DNA from: an uncultured Blautia sp.
GTDB lineage: Bacteria; Bacillota; Clostridia; Lachnospirales; Lachnospiraceae
DNA length: 39,192 nucleotides
NCBI GenBank assembly: GCA_900549015.1
Contig: URMH01000026.1
Coordinates: forward strand, 1-39,192
Reading direction: 5' to 3'
The notes beneath the pieces were generated by a model that was not told the DNA's origin, did not search any database, and saw only the letters and a program-made list of their open reading frames with translations. The translations under genes were made by a program, and so were the position numbers. Positions 14,998-23,983 of this stretch are shown in pieces. Numbering within the stretch: position 1 is the stretch's first letter; every line of letters starts with the position of its first letter.

Positions 14998-15897
14998 ATG
15001 ACGAAAAAAAAGGGCAGAAGCCGGTTTATCTTTTGCTGTCTTGCTCCGGCTGTCATTCTTTTTGTTATCTTTATGATTATTCCGACAATTGATGTTTTTA
15101 AAATGTCTCTTTACAAATGGGGAGGATATACAGCGGAAAAGACGTTCGTAGGTTTTGACAACTTCAAAACGCTTTTACAGAGTGATAAGTTTTACCAGGC
15201 TTTTCAGAATACAGTTCTTCTCATAGTTGTAGTAACGATCGTAACTTTCTCAATGGCAATTATATTTGCTGCAATTCTTACAAGAGAAAAAATAAAAGGT
15301 CAGACCTTTTTCCGTGTTGTTTTCTACATTCCGAATATTCTTTCTGTTGTAGTGATCAGTGCTATTTTCTCTGCGATATACGATCCAAATCAGGGACTTT
15401 TAAATTCCTTTTTAAATATTTTCCGCGGACAGGACGGTGTGGATAACCCGATCTTATGGTTAGGAAGCCAGAAAATTGTAATTTACAGTATTATCATTGC
15501 TATGGTATGGCAGGCAATCGGATATTATATGGTTATGTATATGGCAAGTATGGCAAACATTCCGGAAAGCCTTTACGAGTCTGCCAGTCTGGAAGGTGCG
15601 GGAAGACTGAAACAGTTCTTCTCCATTACGCTTCCGCTTATCTGGACAAATATCCGTACAACTTTAACCTTCTTTGTTATCAGTACCATTAACATGAGCT
15701 TTCTGATGGTAAAAGCTATGACAAACGGCGGACCGGACGGCGCTTCCAACGTATTTTTAAGTTACATGTATCAGGAGGCTTATACAAACTCTTCTTATGG
15801 ATATGGTATGGCAATCGGTGTTGCAGTATTCCTGTTCTCCTTTGCTCTTGCAGCTATCCTGAATGCGGTAACAAAACGTGAAGAAATCGAATTCTAA
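14998..15897 (+). CDS. Sugar ABC transporter permease (MalF/UgpA-like)
   Basis: A 299-residue membrane protein with about six helices, starting with a basic N-terminus and LAPAVILFVIFMIIPTIDVFKMSLYKW. The EAA loop that docks the ATPase reads ESASLEGAGRLKQFFSITLPLI. It pairs with the next gene as the heterodimeric channel of a carbohydrate-uptake-1 importer. No ATPase gene is present in the operon, so a shared MsmK/MalK-type ATPase elsewhere must power it, which is common in Firmicutes. The start ATG 14998 has GGGAG about 10 bases upstream. Confidence 0.93.
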   Translation: MTKKKGRSRFIFCCLAPAVILFVIFMIIPTIDVFKMSLYKWGGYTAEKTFVGFDNFKTLLQSDKFYQAFQNTVLLIVVVTIVTFSMAIIFAAILTREKIKGQTFFRVVFYIPNILSVVVISAIFSAIYDPNQGLLNSFLNIFRGQDGVDNPILWLGSQKIVIYSIIIAMVWQAIGYYMVMYMASMANIPESLYESASLEGAGRLKQFFSITLPLIWTNIRTTLTFFVISTINMSFLMVKAMTNGGPDGASNVFLSYMYQEAYTNSSYGYGMAIGVAVFLFSFALAAILNAVTKREEIEF

Positions 15898-15909
15898 GGA
15901 GGAGAAAAG

Positions 15910-16800
15910 ATGGCTGATATGAGGAAAAAAAGCAATGCCGGCTTCAATGCGGCAAAAGTGCTGATATATCTTGTTCTGGCGCTTCTGGCAATTACGATTA
16001 TTGTTCCCGTTGCGTGGGTATTTGTCGCTTCAATTAAAGAAAATTCAGAGTTTTACGGAAGTCCGTGGGCGCTTCCCAAGGGATTTCATTTCCAGAACTT
16101 TGTAGACGCATGGGAAACTGCAAATATGGGTTCCTATATGCTGAACTCTGTTTTTGTAACTGTTCTCGGAATTGTGCTTCTGATCGTGATCGCACTTCCG
16201 GCAGCTTATGTTCTTGCAAGATTTAAGTTTAAGAGCAATAAATTCTGGAATGTATTATTTATGGCAGGACTTTTTATCAACGTAAACTATATTGTTGTTC
16301 CGATTTTCCTGATGTTAAATGATGCAGATGCCAAGCTCCGCCAGTGGTTTGGAGCACCGTTTTTCCTGAATAACCTGTTTGTTCTGGCGTTGGTGTATGC
16401 TTCTACAGCGCTTCCGTTTACGATTTATCTTCTTTCCGGATATTTTAAATCTCTGGCAAAGGATTATGAGGAAGCGGCATATGTGGACGGAGCAGGATAC
16501 TGGAGAACCATGATACAGATTATTATGCCTATGGCAAAACCGAGTATTGTGACAGTTATTCTCTTTAATTTCCTGGCATTCTGGAATGAGTATATTATTT
16601 CCATGACCCTTCTTACAAAACCGGAAATCAAGACGCTGCCGGTAGGTCTTATGAACCTGATGGCTGCACAGAAATCAGCCGTACAGTACGGACAGATGTA
16701 TGCAGGTCTTGTAATTGTTATGGTTCCAACCCTTATTCTGTATATCTGTGTGCAGAAGAAACTGACACAGGGTATGACACTTGGCGGTCTGAAAGGTTAA
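15910..16800 (+). CDS. Sugar ABC transporter permease (MalG/UgpE-like)
   Basis: A 296-residue permease subunit with about six helices; the EAA loop is EEAAYVDGAGYWRTMIQIIMPMAKP. AAGGAGGAG overlaps the end of the previous permease gene and the start follows 12 bases after its stop, so the two are translated together. Its N-terminus (NAAKVLIYLVLALLAITIIVPVAWVFVASIK) is typical of the MalG branch. Confidence 0.93.
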   Translation: MADMRKKSNAGFNAAKVLIYLVLALLAITIIVPVAWVFVASIKENSEFYGSPWALPKGFHFQNFVDAWETANMGSYMLNSVFVTVLGIVLLIVIALPAAYVLARFKFKSNKFWNVLFMAGLFINVNYIVVPIFLMLNDADAKLRQWFGAPFFLNNLFVLALVYASTALPFTIYLLSGYFKSLAKDYEEAAYVDGAGYWRTMIQIIMPMAKPSIVTVILFNFLAFWNEYIISMTLLTKPEIKTLPVGLMNLMAAQKSAVQYGQMYAGLVIVMVPTLILYICVQKKLTQGMTLGGLKG

Positions 16801-16828
16801 GTTTGTTTCTGAACGGGAGGTAAATAGA

Positions 16829-17008
16829 ATGAACGAGAGAACAAAAAGTATATTAACCACTCTTATATCTGTTGTATTTTTTATTGTGTGTGTGGCGCTT
16901 GTAATAATGGGGCAGAAGAATGTTGGTGTTCAGGGGCTTATGGTGATGCTTCTTGGACTTGCCGGTCTTCTTTTCCTTCTTTATCGTTATAACAGAAAAT
17001 TTAAGTGA
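16829..17008 (+). CDS. 59-residue two-helix membrane protein in the sugar operon
   Basis: ATG 16829 follows GGGAGG (16815-16820) and runs for 59 codons to TGA 17006-17008, in the gap between permease and glycosidase genes. The product has two hydrophobic helices (about residues 8-27 and 33-52) joined by GQKNVGVQG and ends in a basic RYNRKFK tail. From memory this matches a small family found beside Lachnospiraceae sugar ABC operons (possibly DUF6903), whose role is unknown. The tight spacing (28 bases after the permease stop, 11 before the next gene), good ribosome binding site and clear membrane pattern support a real gene. It may be a permease accessory subunit; this is inference. Confidence 0.8.
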   Translation: MNERTKSILTTLISVVFFIVCVALVIMGQKNVGVQGLMVMLLGLAGLLFLLYRYNRKFK

Positions 17009-17019
17009 GAGTTTAGAAT

Positions 17020-19230
17020 ATGAATACATTTTATAAATGGGAAAAAAGCATTTCTCAGTGGGACGAAGCAGTCCCGCTGGGAAGTGGAAAATGCGGCTGT
17101 CTCTGCTGGGGAGCGCCGCAGGAAATGCGGTTCAGTCTTGACCGCACAGATATATGGGATAAAACCGTTTTATGGGAGCAGAGAGAGGATTTTACTTACG
17201 AAAATCTTGTAAAACTTGCCAAAGAAGGCAACGTAAAAAAGATTCGTGAAATTTTCGATGCTCCCTATTATTATCCAACGCCAACAAAGCTTCCGGCAGG
17301 AAAAATCCTCGTGCGTTTTCCGGAAGTAAAAGGGAATATGTGCTCCACTCTTTTTCTGAAGGAGGCAGTGGCGCAGATGGAGTTTGGTGACGGAGAATCA
17401 TCTTATAATGTAAAAGCCTGGATTCATGCAGTCAGCCATATTGGAATCATTGAAATAGATGCTCCGGAAAATACTTTTTTCATAGAGCTTCTTTCGCCGG
17501 AATTTGGAGAAAAAGGAACAGAAAAAGAGTACGTATACCGGGAAGAGGAAAGAAAAATTTCTCAGGGAACATTGAAAGAGCTGAAATATCTTCCGGTAAA
17601 GAGGGGAGAATCTAAAAATCTTCAGTGGTTTATACAGCCTGTAAATGAGAAGTTTTCCTATGGTATTGTAATGCTGGTGGAAAAGAAGGGCATAAAAACA
17701 AGAATTCTGTGGAAAATCATTTCATCCGAAGATGGAGAAAATTGGTTTTCGGATGGAAAGAATGCACTTTTGGCGGAAGCCCAAAAAGAAGAACGGGAAT
17801 TTTTCAGGGAGCACACAATCTGGTGGGAGAATTATTTTGGTGAAAGCCGGATTTCACTGCCGGATAAATTTATGGAAAAGCAGTGGTATATGACAAACTA
17901 TCTGTTGGCTTCTGCTTCAAGAGAAGGCTATGCACCCATGCCCCTGCAGGGCGTTTGGACGGCAGATGACGGAACACTTCCTCCCTGGAAGGGAGATTAT
18001 CATCATGATTTAAACACAGAGCTTTCCTATACCCATTATCTTAAGGCAAATCATTTGGAAGAGGGAAGAGCATTTCTTGATTTCCTCTGGGAATTGAGAG
18101 AAGAGGGGAAAAGCTTTGCCAGAGAATTTTATAATGCAAAAGGCTGCTGTCTTCCCGGTGTAATGACGATTGACGGCAAACCTTTGGGCGGCTGGCCGAT
18201 GTATTCTCTTTCACCTGTAAATCAGGCATGGCTGGCTCATGGATTCGGAGAATATTATCGCTATACAGGTGACGAAAAATTCCTTAAGGAGAGGGCATAT
18301 CCGTATATGAAGGAGACAGGGATTTTCCTCAGGGAGCTTTTGGAAGAGAGAGAAGATGGAATGCTTTCTCTTCCGGTATCCAGTTCTCCGGAAATTCATG
18401 ATGATACAGAGAAATCATGGCTGACACCTATGAGCAATTATGATTTGGCTCTTTTATTAAATCTTTACGAATCATTGGAAAAATACAGTGTTCTTCTTGG
18501 AGATTCCATGAAGGATATATGGACAGATATAAGAAAAAAACTTCCAAAACTTGCTGTGAATGAAAAGAAAGTTCTTATGCTTTCTCCGGATGAAAGCCTT
18601 GAGGAATCACATCGTCATTTTTCCAATGCGATGGCGATCTCTCCTCTTGGTCTGATCTCTTATGAAGGAGAAGGAAAAGAAATTATAGATGCCGTAATTA
18701 AAGACTATGAGCGTCTGGGAACGGAGCAGTGGGTTGGTTATACATTTACCTGGATGGCGCACTTGTATGCGATTCAGGGGAATGGAGAAAAGGCGGCGGA
18801 ATATCTTAATATTTTCTGGAAGTATTTTTGCGGGCCAAATGGATTTCACTTAAATGGAGACTTTCAAAGGAAGGGATATTCTGAGTTTACATACAGACCA
18901 TTTACGCTTGAGGGAAATATGTTTAGTGCTGATGCACTACAGGAAATGCTTTTTCAGATGAAAGATGGAAAAATCCGTCTTTTCCCTGCAATTCCGGAGG
19001 AGTGGAAAGAAAAAGGGGTATCCTTTCAAAATCTTCGCGGTGAAAATGGACTTATGTGCAGCGCAAAAATAGAAGATGGCATCCTTACCTGGAAAATCCA
19101 GTCAGAGAAATCCCAGAAGGTTTCTATAGAGGCTTTTGGAAAGGTAATGGAAGGGCTTCTGGAAGCAGGGAAAATGTTGACGGGATCGCAAAATATGATA
19201 AAATACCGTATATGCAAAAGGAAGGAATAA
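17020..19230 (+). CDS. GH95-like glycoside hydrolase, cytoplasmic
   Basis: A 736-residue protein without signal peptide. Its layout follows GH95 (alpha-L-fucosidase/galactosidase): an N-terminal beta domain (DEAVPLGSGKCGCLCWG... SLDRTDIWD), an (alpha/alpha)6 barrel from about residue 280, and a C-terminal beta domain. By eye the catalytic landmarks align as follows: SPEIHD, with Glu458 as candidate acid; DLNTEL, with Asp330 and Asn332 where GH95 has two Asn; LEGNMF, with Glu631 where GH95 usually has Asp. HRHFSNAMAISPLGLI and IRLFPAIPEEW are further family stretches. It would cut an oligosaccharide after import. The altered residues suggest a divergent member with unknown specificity or mechanism. 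The ribosome binding site is weak, so translation may be coupled to the small gene 11 bases upstream. Confidence 0.68.
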   Translation: MNTFYKWEKSISQWDEAVPLGSGKCGCLCWGAPQEMRFSLDRTDIWDKTVLWEQREDFTYENLVKLAKEGNVKKIREIFDAPYYYPTPTKLPAGKILVRFPEVKGNMCSTLFLKEAVAQMEFGDGESSYNVKAWIHAVSHIGIIEIDAPENTFFIELLSPEFGEKGTEKEYVYREEERKISQGTLKELKYLPVKRGESKNLQWFIQPVNEKFSYGIVMLVEKKGIKTRILWKIISSEDGENWFSDGKNALLAEAQKEEREFFREHTIWWENYFGESRISLPDKFMEKQWYMTNYLLASASREGYAPMPLQGVWTADDGTLPPWKGDYHHDLNTELSYTHYLKANHLEEGRAFLDFLWELREEGKSFAREFYNAKGCCLPGVMTIDGKPLGGWPMYSLSPVNQAWLAHGFGEYYRYTGDEKFLKERAYPYMKETGIFLRELLEEREDGMLSLPVSSSPEIHDDTEKSWLTPMSNYDLALLLNLYESLEKYSVLLGDSMKDIWTDIRKKLPKLAVNEKKVLMLSPDESLEESHRHFSNAMAISPLGLISYEGEGKEIIDAVIKDYERLGTEQWVGYTFTWMAHLYAIQGNGEKAAEYLNIFWKYFCGPNGFHLNGDFQRKGYSEFTYRPFTLEGNMFSADALQEMLFQMKDGKIRLFPAIPEEWKEKGVSFQNLRGENGLMCSAKIEDGILTWKIQSEKSQKVSIEAFGKVMEGLLEAGKMLTGSQNMIKYRICKRKE

Positions 19231-19316
19231 TCGTGCAAAGACTAATTTTATTAAAATGCTAAGATTATTTTCAGAACATAGAGAATGACAGTATCGAAAA
19301 GAAAGGAAGGATACAC

Positions 19317-20243
19317 ATGAAGAAACCAGTATTAGTAGTTATGGCAGCAGGTATGGGAAGTCGTTATGGCGGCTTAAAACAGATAGACCCTGTTGATAAA
19401 GAAGGGCACATTATCATGGATTTTTCCATTTATGATGCAGTGAGAGCAGGATTCAAAAAAGTAGTCTTTATTATCAAAAAGGAAAACGAGGCAGATTTTA
19501 AAGCTGCCATTGGTGACAGAATAAGTAAAATCATTGAAGTTGCTTATGTTTTCCAGGACTTAAATAATCTTCCGGAAGGATACAGCGTTCCGGAAGGACG
19601 TGTAAAACCTTGGGGAACAGGTCATGCGATTTTGAGCTGCCTGGACGAGGTGGACGGACCATTTGCTGTTATTAATGCAGATGATTATTATGGAAGCCAT
19701 GCTTTCCAGATGGCATATGATTTCCTTTCCCAAAATGAAGACGGAGATACATACAGCTACATGATGGTTGGATATAAGCTGGAGAATACACTTACAGATA
19801 ACGGCCATGTGGCAAGAGGCGTCTGTGTGACAGATGAAGAAGGTCATCTTGTAAAAATCAATGAGCGTACTCATATTGAGAAGAGAGAAGGCGGAGCTGC
19901 CTACACAGAAGACGATGGAAAGACATGGGTGGAAATTCCGGAAGGAAGCACAGTATCCATGAATATGTGGGGATTTTCTGCAAGCATACTGAAAGAATTA
20001 AAAGACAGATTTGCAAAATTCCTGGACGGGAATCTGGAGGGCAATCCGCTGAAATGCGAATATTTCCTGCCGTTTGTTGTAGATGAGCTTTTAACTGAGA
20101 AAAAAGCAACAGTAAAAGTGCTCAAGTCTATGGATAAGTGGTACGGCGTTACTTACAAAGAGGACAAGCCGGTTGTAGTTGCGGCAATCCAGAAACTGAA
20201 AGATGAGGGACTGTATCCTCAGAAACTTTGGGAGGAAGCATAA
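19317..20243 (+). CDS. Sugar-1-phosphate nucleotidyltransferase
   Basis: A 308-residue GT-A-fold nucleotidyltransferase. The N-terminus VVMAAGMGSRYGGLKQIDPV is the nucleotide-binding loop, PWGTGHAIL and NADDYYG follow (the latter likely metal-binding), and the C-terminal part has no hexapeptide repeats. Proteins of this type sit beside nahK in clostridial hexosamine operons and probably make a UDP-sugar from the sugar 1-phosphate. It would take the role that the GalT-like LnpC plays in bifidobacteria. The exact substrate (glucose, galactose or HexNAc 1-phosphate) cannot be told from sequence. A ribosome binding site AAAGGAAGG precedes the ATG; an 86-base gap separates it from the glycosidase gene. 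Confidence 0.82.
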   Translation: MKKPVLVVMAAGMGSRYGGLKQIDPVDKEGHIIMDFSIYDAVRAGFKKVVFIIKKENEADFKAAIGDRISKIIEVAYVFQDLNNLPEGYSVPEGRVKPWGTGHAILSCLDEVDGPFAVINADDYYGSHAFQMAYDFLSQNEDGDTYSYMMVGYKLENTLTDNGHVARGVCVTDEEGHLVKINERTHIEKREGGAAYTEDDGKTWVEIPEGSTVSMNMWGFSASILKELKDRFAKFLDGNLEGNPLKCEYFLPFVVDELLTEKKATVKVLKSMDKWYGVTYKEDKPVVVAAIQKLKDEGLYPQKLWEEA

Positions 20244-21344
20244 GTGGAAAACAAAGAGATTATGGAAGTTATTGGAAAATTTGACTTTCCGGGAACTTTA
20301 AAAGAGTGCATTCCTTATGGAAGCGGACATATTAACGATACCTTCCGTCTTACTTACGATGTAGACGGAGGAACAAAGAGATATATTCTTCAGCGAATGA
20401 ATAAGAGTATCTTCACAAAACCGGAAGAGCTGATGGAAAACGTAAGCAATGTAACTTCATGGCTTAAGAAAAAAATCCTGGAAAACGGTGGAGATGCGGA
20501 GAGAGAAACTCTGAATCTTGTCAATGATGTGGACGGTTCTCCTTATTATAAGGACTCAGAGGGAGAATACTGGAGGGTATATCTTTTTATTGAAAACGCA
20601 ACATCTTACGATCAGGTAGAGACAGAGGAAGATTTTTACCAGAGCGCAGTGGCCTTCGGACATTTCCAGGGACTGCTTGCAGATTATCCGGCAGAAACGC
20701 TCCATGAAACAATTAAAGATTTCCACAACACAGTAGACCGGTTTGCAAAGTTTAAAAAAGCGGTGGAGGAAGACGCCTGCAAAAGAGCAGAGAGCGTACA
20801 GGAAGAAATCCGCTTTGTGATGGAGAGAGAGAAACTCGCTCATACGTTATGTGATCTTCAGGCAGAGGGAAAACTTCCTCTTCGTGTTACCCACAATGAT
20901 ACAAAACTTAACAACATCATGATAGATGATAAGACTGGAAAAGCAATCTGCGTCATCGACCTGGACACAGTTATGCCGGGACTTTCTGTAAATGATTTCG
21001 GTGATTCCATTCGATTCGGAGCGAGCACAGGTGCTGAGGACGAGCAGGATTTATCAAAAATTTCCTGTAACCTTCATCTTTACGAAGTGTATGTAAAAGG
21101 TTTTATCGAGGGCTGCGGAGGCGCTCTTACAGACCTTGAGCTGGATATGCTTCCGATGGGCGCGATTCTTATGACATTTGAGTGTGGAATGCGTTTCCTT
21201 ACGGATTATCTGGAGGGAGATCACTATTTTAAGATTCACAGAGAAGGGCATAATCTTGACCGCTGCAGAACACAGTTCAAGCTTGTAAAAGATATGGAAG
21301 AAAAACTTCCGCAGATGAAAGCTATTGTGGAAAAATATAAATAG
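20244..21344 (+). CDS. nahK: N-acetylhexosamine 1-kinase
   Basis: A 366-residue kinase of the APH/choline-kinase fold that phosphorylates GlcNAc or GalNAc at the anomeric C1. It closely resembles bifidobacterial NahK (LnpB): PYGSGHINDTFRL, YILQRMNKSIF, RVYLFIENATSYD, LRVTHNDTKLNNIM (catalytic loop), VIDLDTVMPG (metal-binding Asp), DFGDSIRFGAST and ECGMRFLTDYLEGD. The start is GTG directly after the TAA of the nucleotidyltransferase gene, with GGAGG at 20231-20235 eight bases upstream, so translation is coupled. The pair would turn free HexNAc into UDP-HexNAc. Confidence 0.93.
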   Translation: MENKEIMEVIGKFDFPGTLKECIPYGSGHINDTFRLTYDVDGGTKRYILQRMNKSIFTKPEELMENVSNVTSWLKKKILENGGDAERETLNLVNDVDGSPYYKDSEGEYWRVYLFIENATSYDQVETEEDFYQSAVAFGHFQGLLADYPAETLHETIKDFHNTVDRFAKFKKAVEEDACKRAESVQEEIRFVMEREKLAHTLCDLQAEGKLPLRVTHNDTKLNNIMIDDKTGKAICVIDLDTVMPGLSVNDFGDSIRFGASTGAEDEQDLSKISCNLHLYEVYVKGFIEGCGGALTDLELDMLPMGAILMTFECGMRFLTDYLEGDHYFKIHREGHNLDRCRTQFKLVKDMEEKLPQMKAIVEKYK

Positions 21345-21394
21345 TGGTAAGATAAAAACGCAGGAAATAAAATACAGACCAGGAGGAGAAAGTT

Positions 21395-22411
21395 ATGGCA
21401 ATTTTAGTGACAGGCGGCGCAGGCTACATTGGTTCTCATACAGTAGTGGAGCTGCAGAACGCAGGTTATGACGTAGTGGTTCTTGACAACTTAAGCAATT
21501 CCAGTGAGAAATCTCTGGAGAGAGTGGAAAAGCTTACAGGAAAACCGGTAAAATTCTACAAAGCCGACATTCTTGACCGCGATGCTTTAAATGAAATTTT
21601 CGAGAAGGAAGACATTGATTCATGTATTCATTTTGCAGGTTTAAAAGCAGTTGGAGAATCTGTAGCAAAACCGTGGGAATATTATGAGAATAATATCGCA
21701 GGTACGTTAACTCTTGTAGATGTTATGAGAAAGCATAATGTAAAAAATATTATCTTCTCTTCTTCTGCAACTGTATATGGCGATCCGGCAATCATTCCGA
21801 TCACAGAAGAGTGCCCGAAGGGTCAGTGTACAAACCCATACGGCTGGACAAAATCTATGTTGGAGCAGATTCTGACAGACATTCAGAAAGCGGATCCGGA
21901 GTGGAACGTAGTTCTCCTTCGTTACTTCAATCCGATCGGAGCGCATAAGAGCGGCACGATCGGGGAAAATCCCAATGGCATTCCGAATAACCTGATGCCG
22001 TATGTAACACAGGTTGCAGTAGGAAAACTGAAAGAGCTGGGCGTATTCGGAAACGATTACGACACACCGGACGGAACAGGCGTAAGAGATTATATTCACG
22101 TAGTAGACCTTGCGAAAGGTCATGTAAAAGCCCTTAAGAAAATTGAGGACAATTCCGGATTAAGCATTTACAACCTGGGAACAGGAAAAGGCTACAGCGT
22201 TCTTGATATTGTAAAGAACTTTGAGGCAGCTACAGGCGTGAAGGTTCCGTATGTGATCAAAGACCGCCGTCCCGGAGATATTGCTACCTGCTATTCCGAT
22301 GCTTCCAAAGCAGAAAAAGAGCTTGGCTGGAAGGCAGAAAATGATATTCGCGAAATGTGTGAAGACTCCTGGAGATGGCAGTCCAATAATCCAAACGGAT
22401 ATGAGGATTAA
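21395..22411 (+). CDS. galE: UDP-glucose 4-epimerase
   Basis: A 338-residue short-chain dehydrogenase-like epimerase interconverting UDP-glucose and UDP-galactose, and in many bacteria UDP-GlcNAc and UDP-GalNAc. It has the NAD-binding GGAGYIGSH, SSSATVYGDP with the catalytic Ser region, and the catalytic YGWTK (YxxxK). The C-terminal half has DGTGVRDYIHVVDLAKGH and RRPGDIATCYSD. AGGAGGAG precedes ATG 21395. It is the last gene of the operon and completes the UDP-sugar cycle of the hexosamine pathway; a strong terminator follows. Confidence 0.95.
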   Translation: MAILVTGGAGYIGSHTVVELQNAGYDVVVLDNLSNSSEKSLERVEKLTGKPVKFYKADILDRDALNEIFEKEDIDSCIHFAGLKAVGESVAKPWEYYENNIAGTLTLVDVMRKHNVKNIIFSSSATVYGDPAIIPITEECPKGQCTNPYGWTKSMLEQILTDIQKADPEWNVVLLRYFNPIGAHKSGTIGENPNGIPNNLMPYVTQVAVGKLKELGVFGNDYDTPDGTGVRDYIHVVDLAKGHVKALKKIEDNSGLSIYNLGTGKGYSVLDIVKNFEAATGVKVPYVIKDRRPGDIATCYSDASKAEKELGWKAENDIREMCEDSWRWQSNNPNGYED

Positions 22412-22432
22412 ATAAAGTATTGAAAATAACAG

Positions 22433-22486
22433 AAATATCCCGTTTTTGGTGCAGATAACTCCTGCATAAAAACGGGATATTTTTTT
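22433..22486 (+). terminator. Terminator of the hexosamine operon
   Basis: AAATATCCCGTTTTT (22433-22447) pairs with AAAAACGGGATATTT (22468-22482). An inner TGCAG/CTGCA stem extends it, and a T-run follows. Confidence 0.9.
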
Positions 22487-22504
22487 GTGCGTTTATAGAA
22501 TAAA

Positions 22505-23983
22505 CTACATATATTTCTTTTCTTTTTCAAATTTCGGTTCGCAGGTCAGCTCAATTCCCAGTTTTCGGAAAGCCTGAATATCTACGGAAGAAAGCATAAC
22601 GGAAGTATGCGCCTGGCAGCCTTTTAAGTTTGCAATCTCCTCCAGGGCAAGGCGGGCTTCCGGATTGTTTGCCGCGCTTATGGAAAGTGCGATCAATGTC
22701 TCGTCAGAGTGGAGACGGGGATTTTTGCTTCCAAGATATTTTGTTTTCAGTTCCTGAATCGGGCGGAGCGCATCCGGGGAAATCACATGATGTTTGTGGT
22801 CAATACCTGCCAGTTCTTTTAAGGCATTTAAAAGAAGAGCGGAGGATGCGCCCAGAAGTTCCGAGGTTTTTCCCCATACGATTTTTCCGTCAGGAAGCTC
22901 AAGAGCGGCAGCAGGAGCGCCTGTTTTTTCTTCCATTTCAAGAGCGGCAGGAACTACTTTTCTGTCTTCCAGAGAAGCGTGTGCCTGTTTTAAGAGAAGT
23001 TCGATTTTAAATACTTCATCCTCTTTTCCGTTTCCGGAAGCAAGGGCATTCATGCTCTTATAATAACGGCGGATGATTTCCTGCCTGGAAGCTTCTTTGC
23101 AGGCTTCGTCATCAATGATACAGTTTCCCGCCATATTTACGCCCATATCTGTAGGAGATTTGTACGGGCATTCTCCGATGATTTTTTCGAACATTGCCTG
23201 AAGAACAGGGAAGATTTCCACATCACGGTTATAGTTTACTGTTGTCTCCCCGTATGCTTCCAGATGGAAGGGGTCGATCATATTCACGTCGTTTAAGTCT
23301 GCTGTAGCTGCCTCATATGCAAGGTTTACAGGGTGTTTTAAAGGAATATTCCAGATGGGGAAGGTTTCAAACTTTGCATATCCGGCAGAGATTCCTCTTT
23401 TATAATCGTGGTAAAGCTGTGAAAGACAGGTGGCCATTTTTCCGCTTCCCGGTCCCGGCGCCGTGATCACTACAAGGGGACGGGTTGTCTCGATATAATC
23501 ATTTTTTCCGTAACCGTCATCGCTTACAATAAGAGCGGTATTGCTTGGGTATCCCGGTATTGTGTAATGTGTATATACACGGATTCCGAGTTTCTCCAGA
23601 TGTTTGCGGAAGGTATCAGCTCCCTCCTGACCGGAATACTGGGTGATACAAACGCTTCCCACATACAGTCCACGGGCTGTGAACTCATCAATGAGACGGA
23701 GTACGTCAACATCGTAGGTAATGCCGAGGTCTCCGCGGACTTTATTTTTGTCAATGTCGTCTGCGCTGATCACAATCACAATTTCCGCCTGATCGGAAAG
23801 CTGCATCAGCATACGAAGCTTGCTGTCAGGCTCAAAGCCGGGAAGAACTCTGGAGGCGTGGTAATCATCAAAAAGCTTCCCGCCGAATTCAAGATAGAGC
23901 TTGTTGCCAAACTGGCTGATACGTTCCCGAATGTGCTCGGACTGCATTTTTAGGTACTTTTCGTTGTCAAATCCAATCTTCAT
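22505..23983 (-). CDS. DUF1846 family protein
   Basis: A 492-residue cytosolic protein with the start MKIGFDNEKYLKMQSEHI typical of the DUF1846 family, which is common in Firmicutes. A Rossmann-like N-terminal part holds VITAPGPGSGKMATCLSQ, a glycine-rich, P-loop-like turn; later parts include a conserved DMGVNMAGNCI and a C-terminal ligand-binding-like region (SDETLIALSISAANNPEARLALE). I know of no established biochemical function. AAAGGA lies about 8 bases before the ATG. It converges with galE and diverges from ftsH, so it is a single-gene unit. Confidence 0.88.
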   Translation of the reverse strand: MKIGFDNEKYLKMQSEHIRERISQFGNKLYLEFGGKLFDDYHASRVLPGFEPDSKLRMLMQLSDQAEIVIVISADDIDKNKVRGDLGITYDVDVLRLIDEFTARGLYVGSVCITQYSGQEGADTFRKHLEKLGIRVYTHYTIPGYPSNTALIVSDDGYGKNDYIETTRPLVVITAPGPGSGKMATCLSQLYHDYKRGISAGYAKFETFPIWNIPLKHPVNLAYEAATADLNDVNMIDPFHLEAYGETTVNYNRDVEIFPVLQAMFEKIIGECPYKSPTDMGVNMAGNCIIDDEACKEASRQEIIRRYYKSMNALASGNGKEDEVFKIELLLKQAHASLEDRKVVPAALEMEEKTGAPAAALELPDGKIVWGKTSELLGASSALLLNALKELAGIDHKHHVISPDALRPIQELKTKYLGSKNPRLHSDETLIALSISAANNPEARLALEEIANLKGCQAHTSVMLSSVDIQAFRKLGIELTCEPKFEKEKKYM

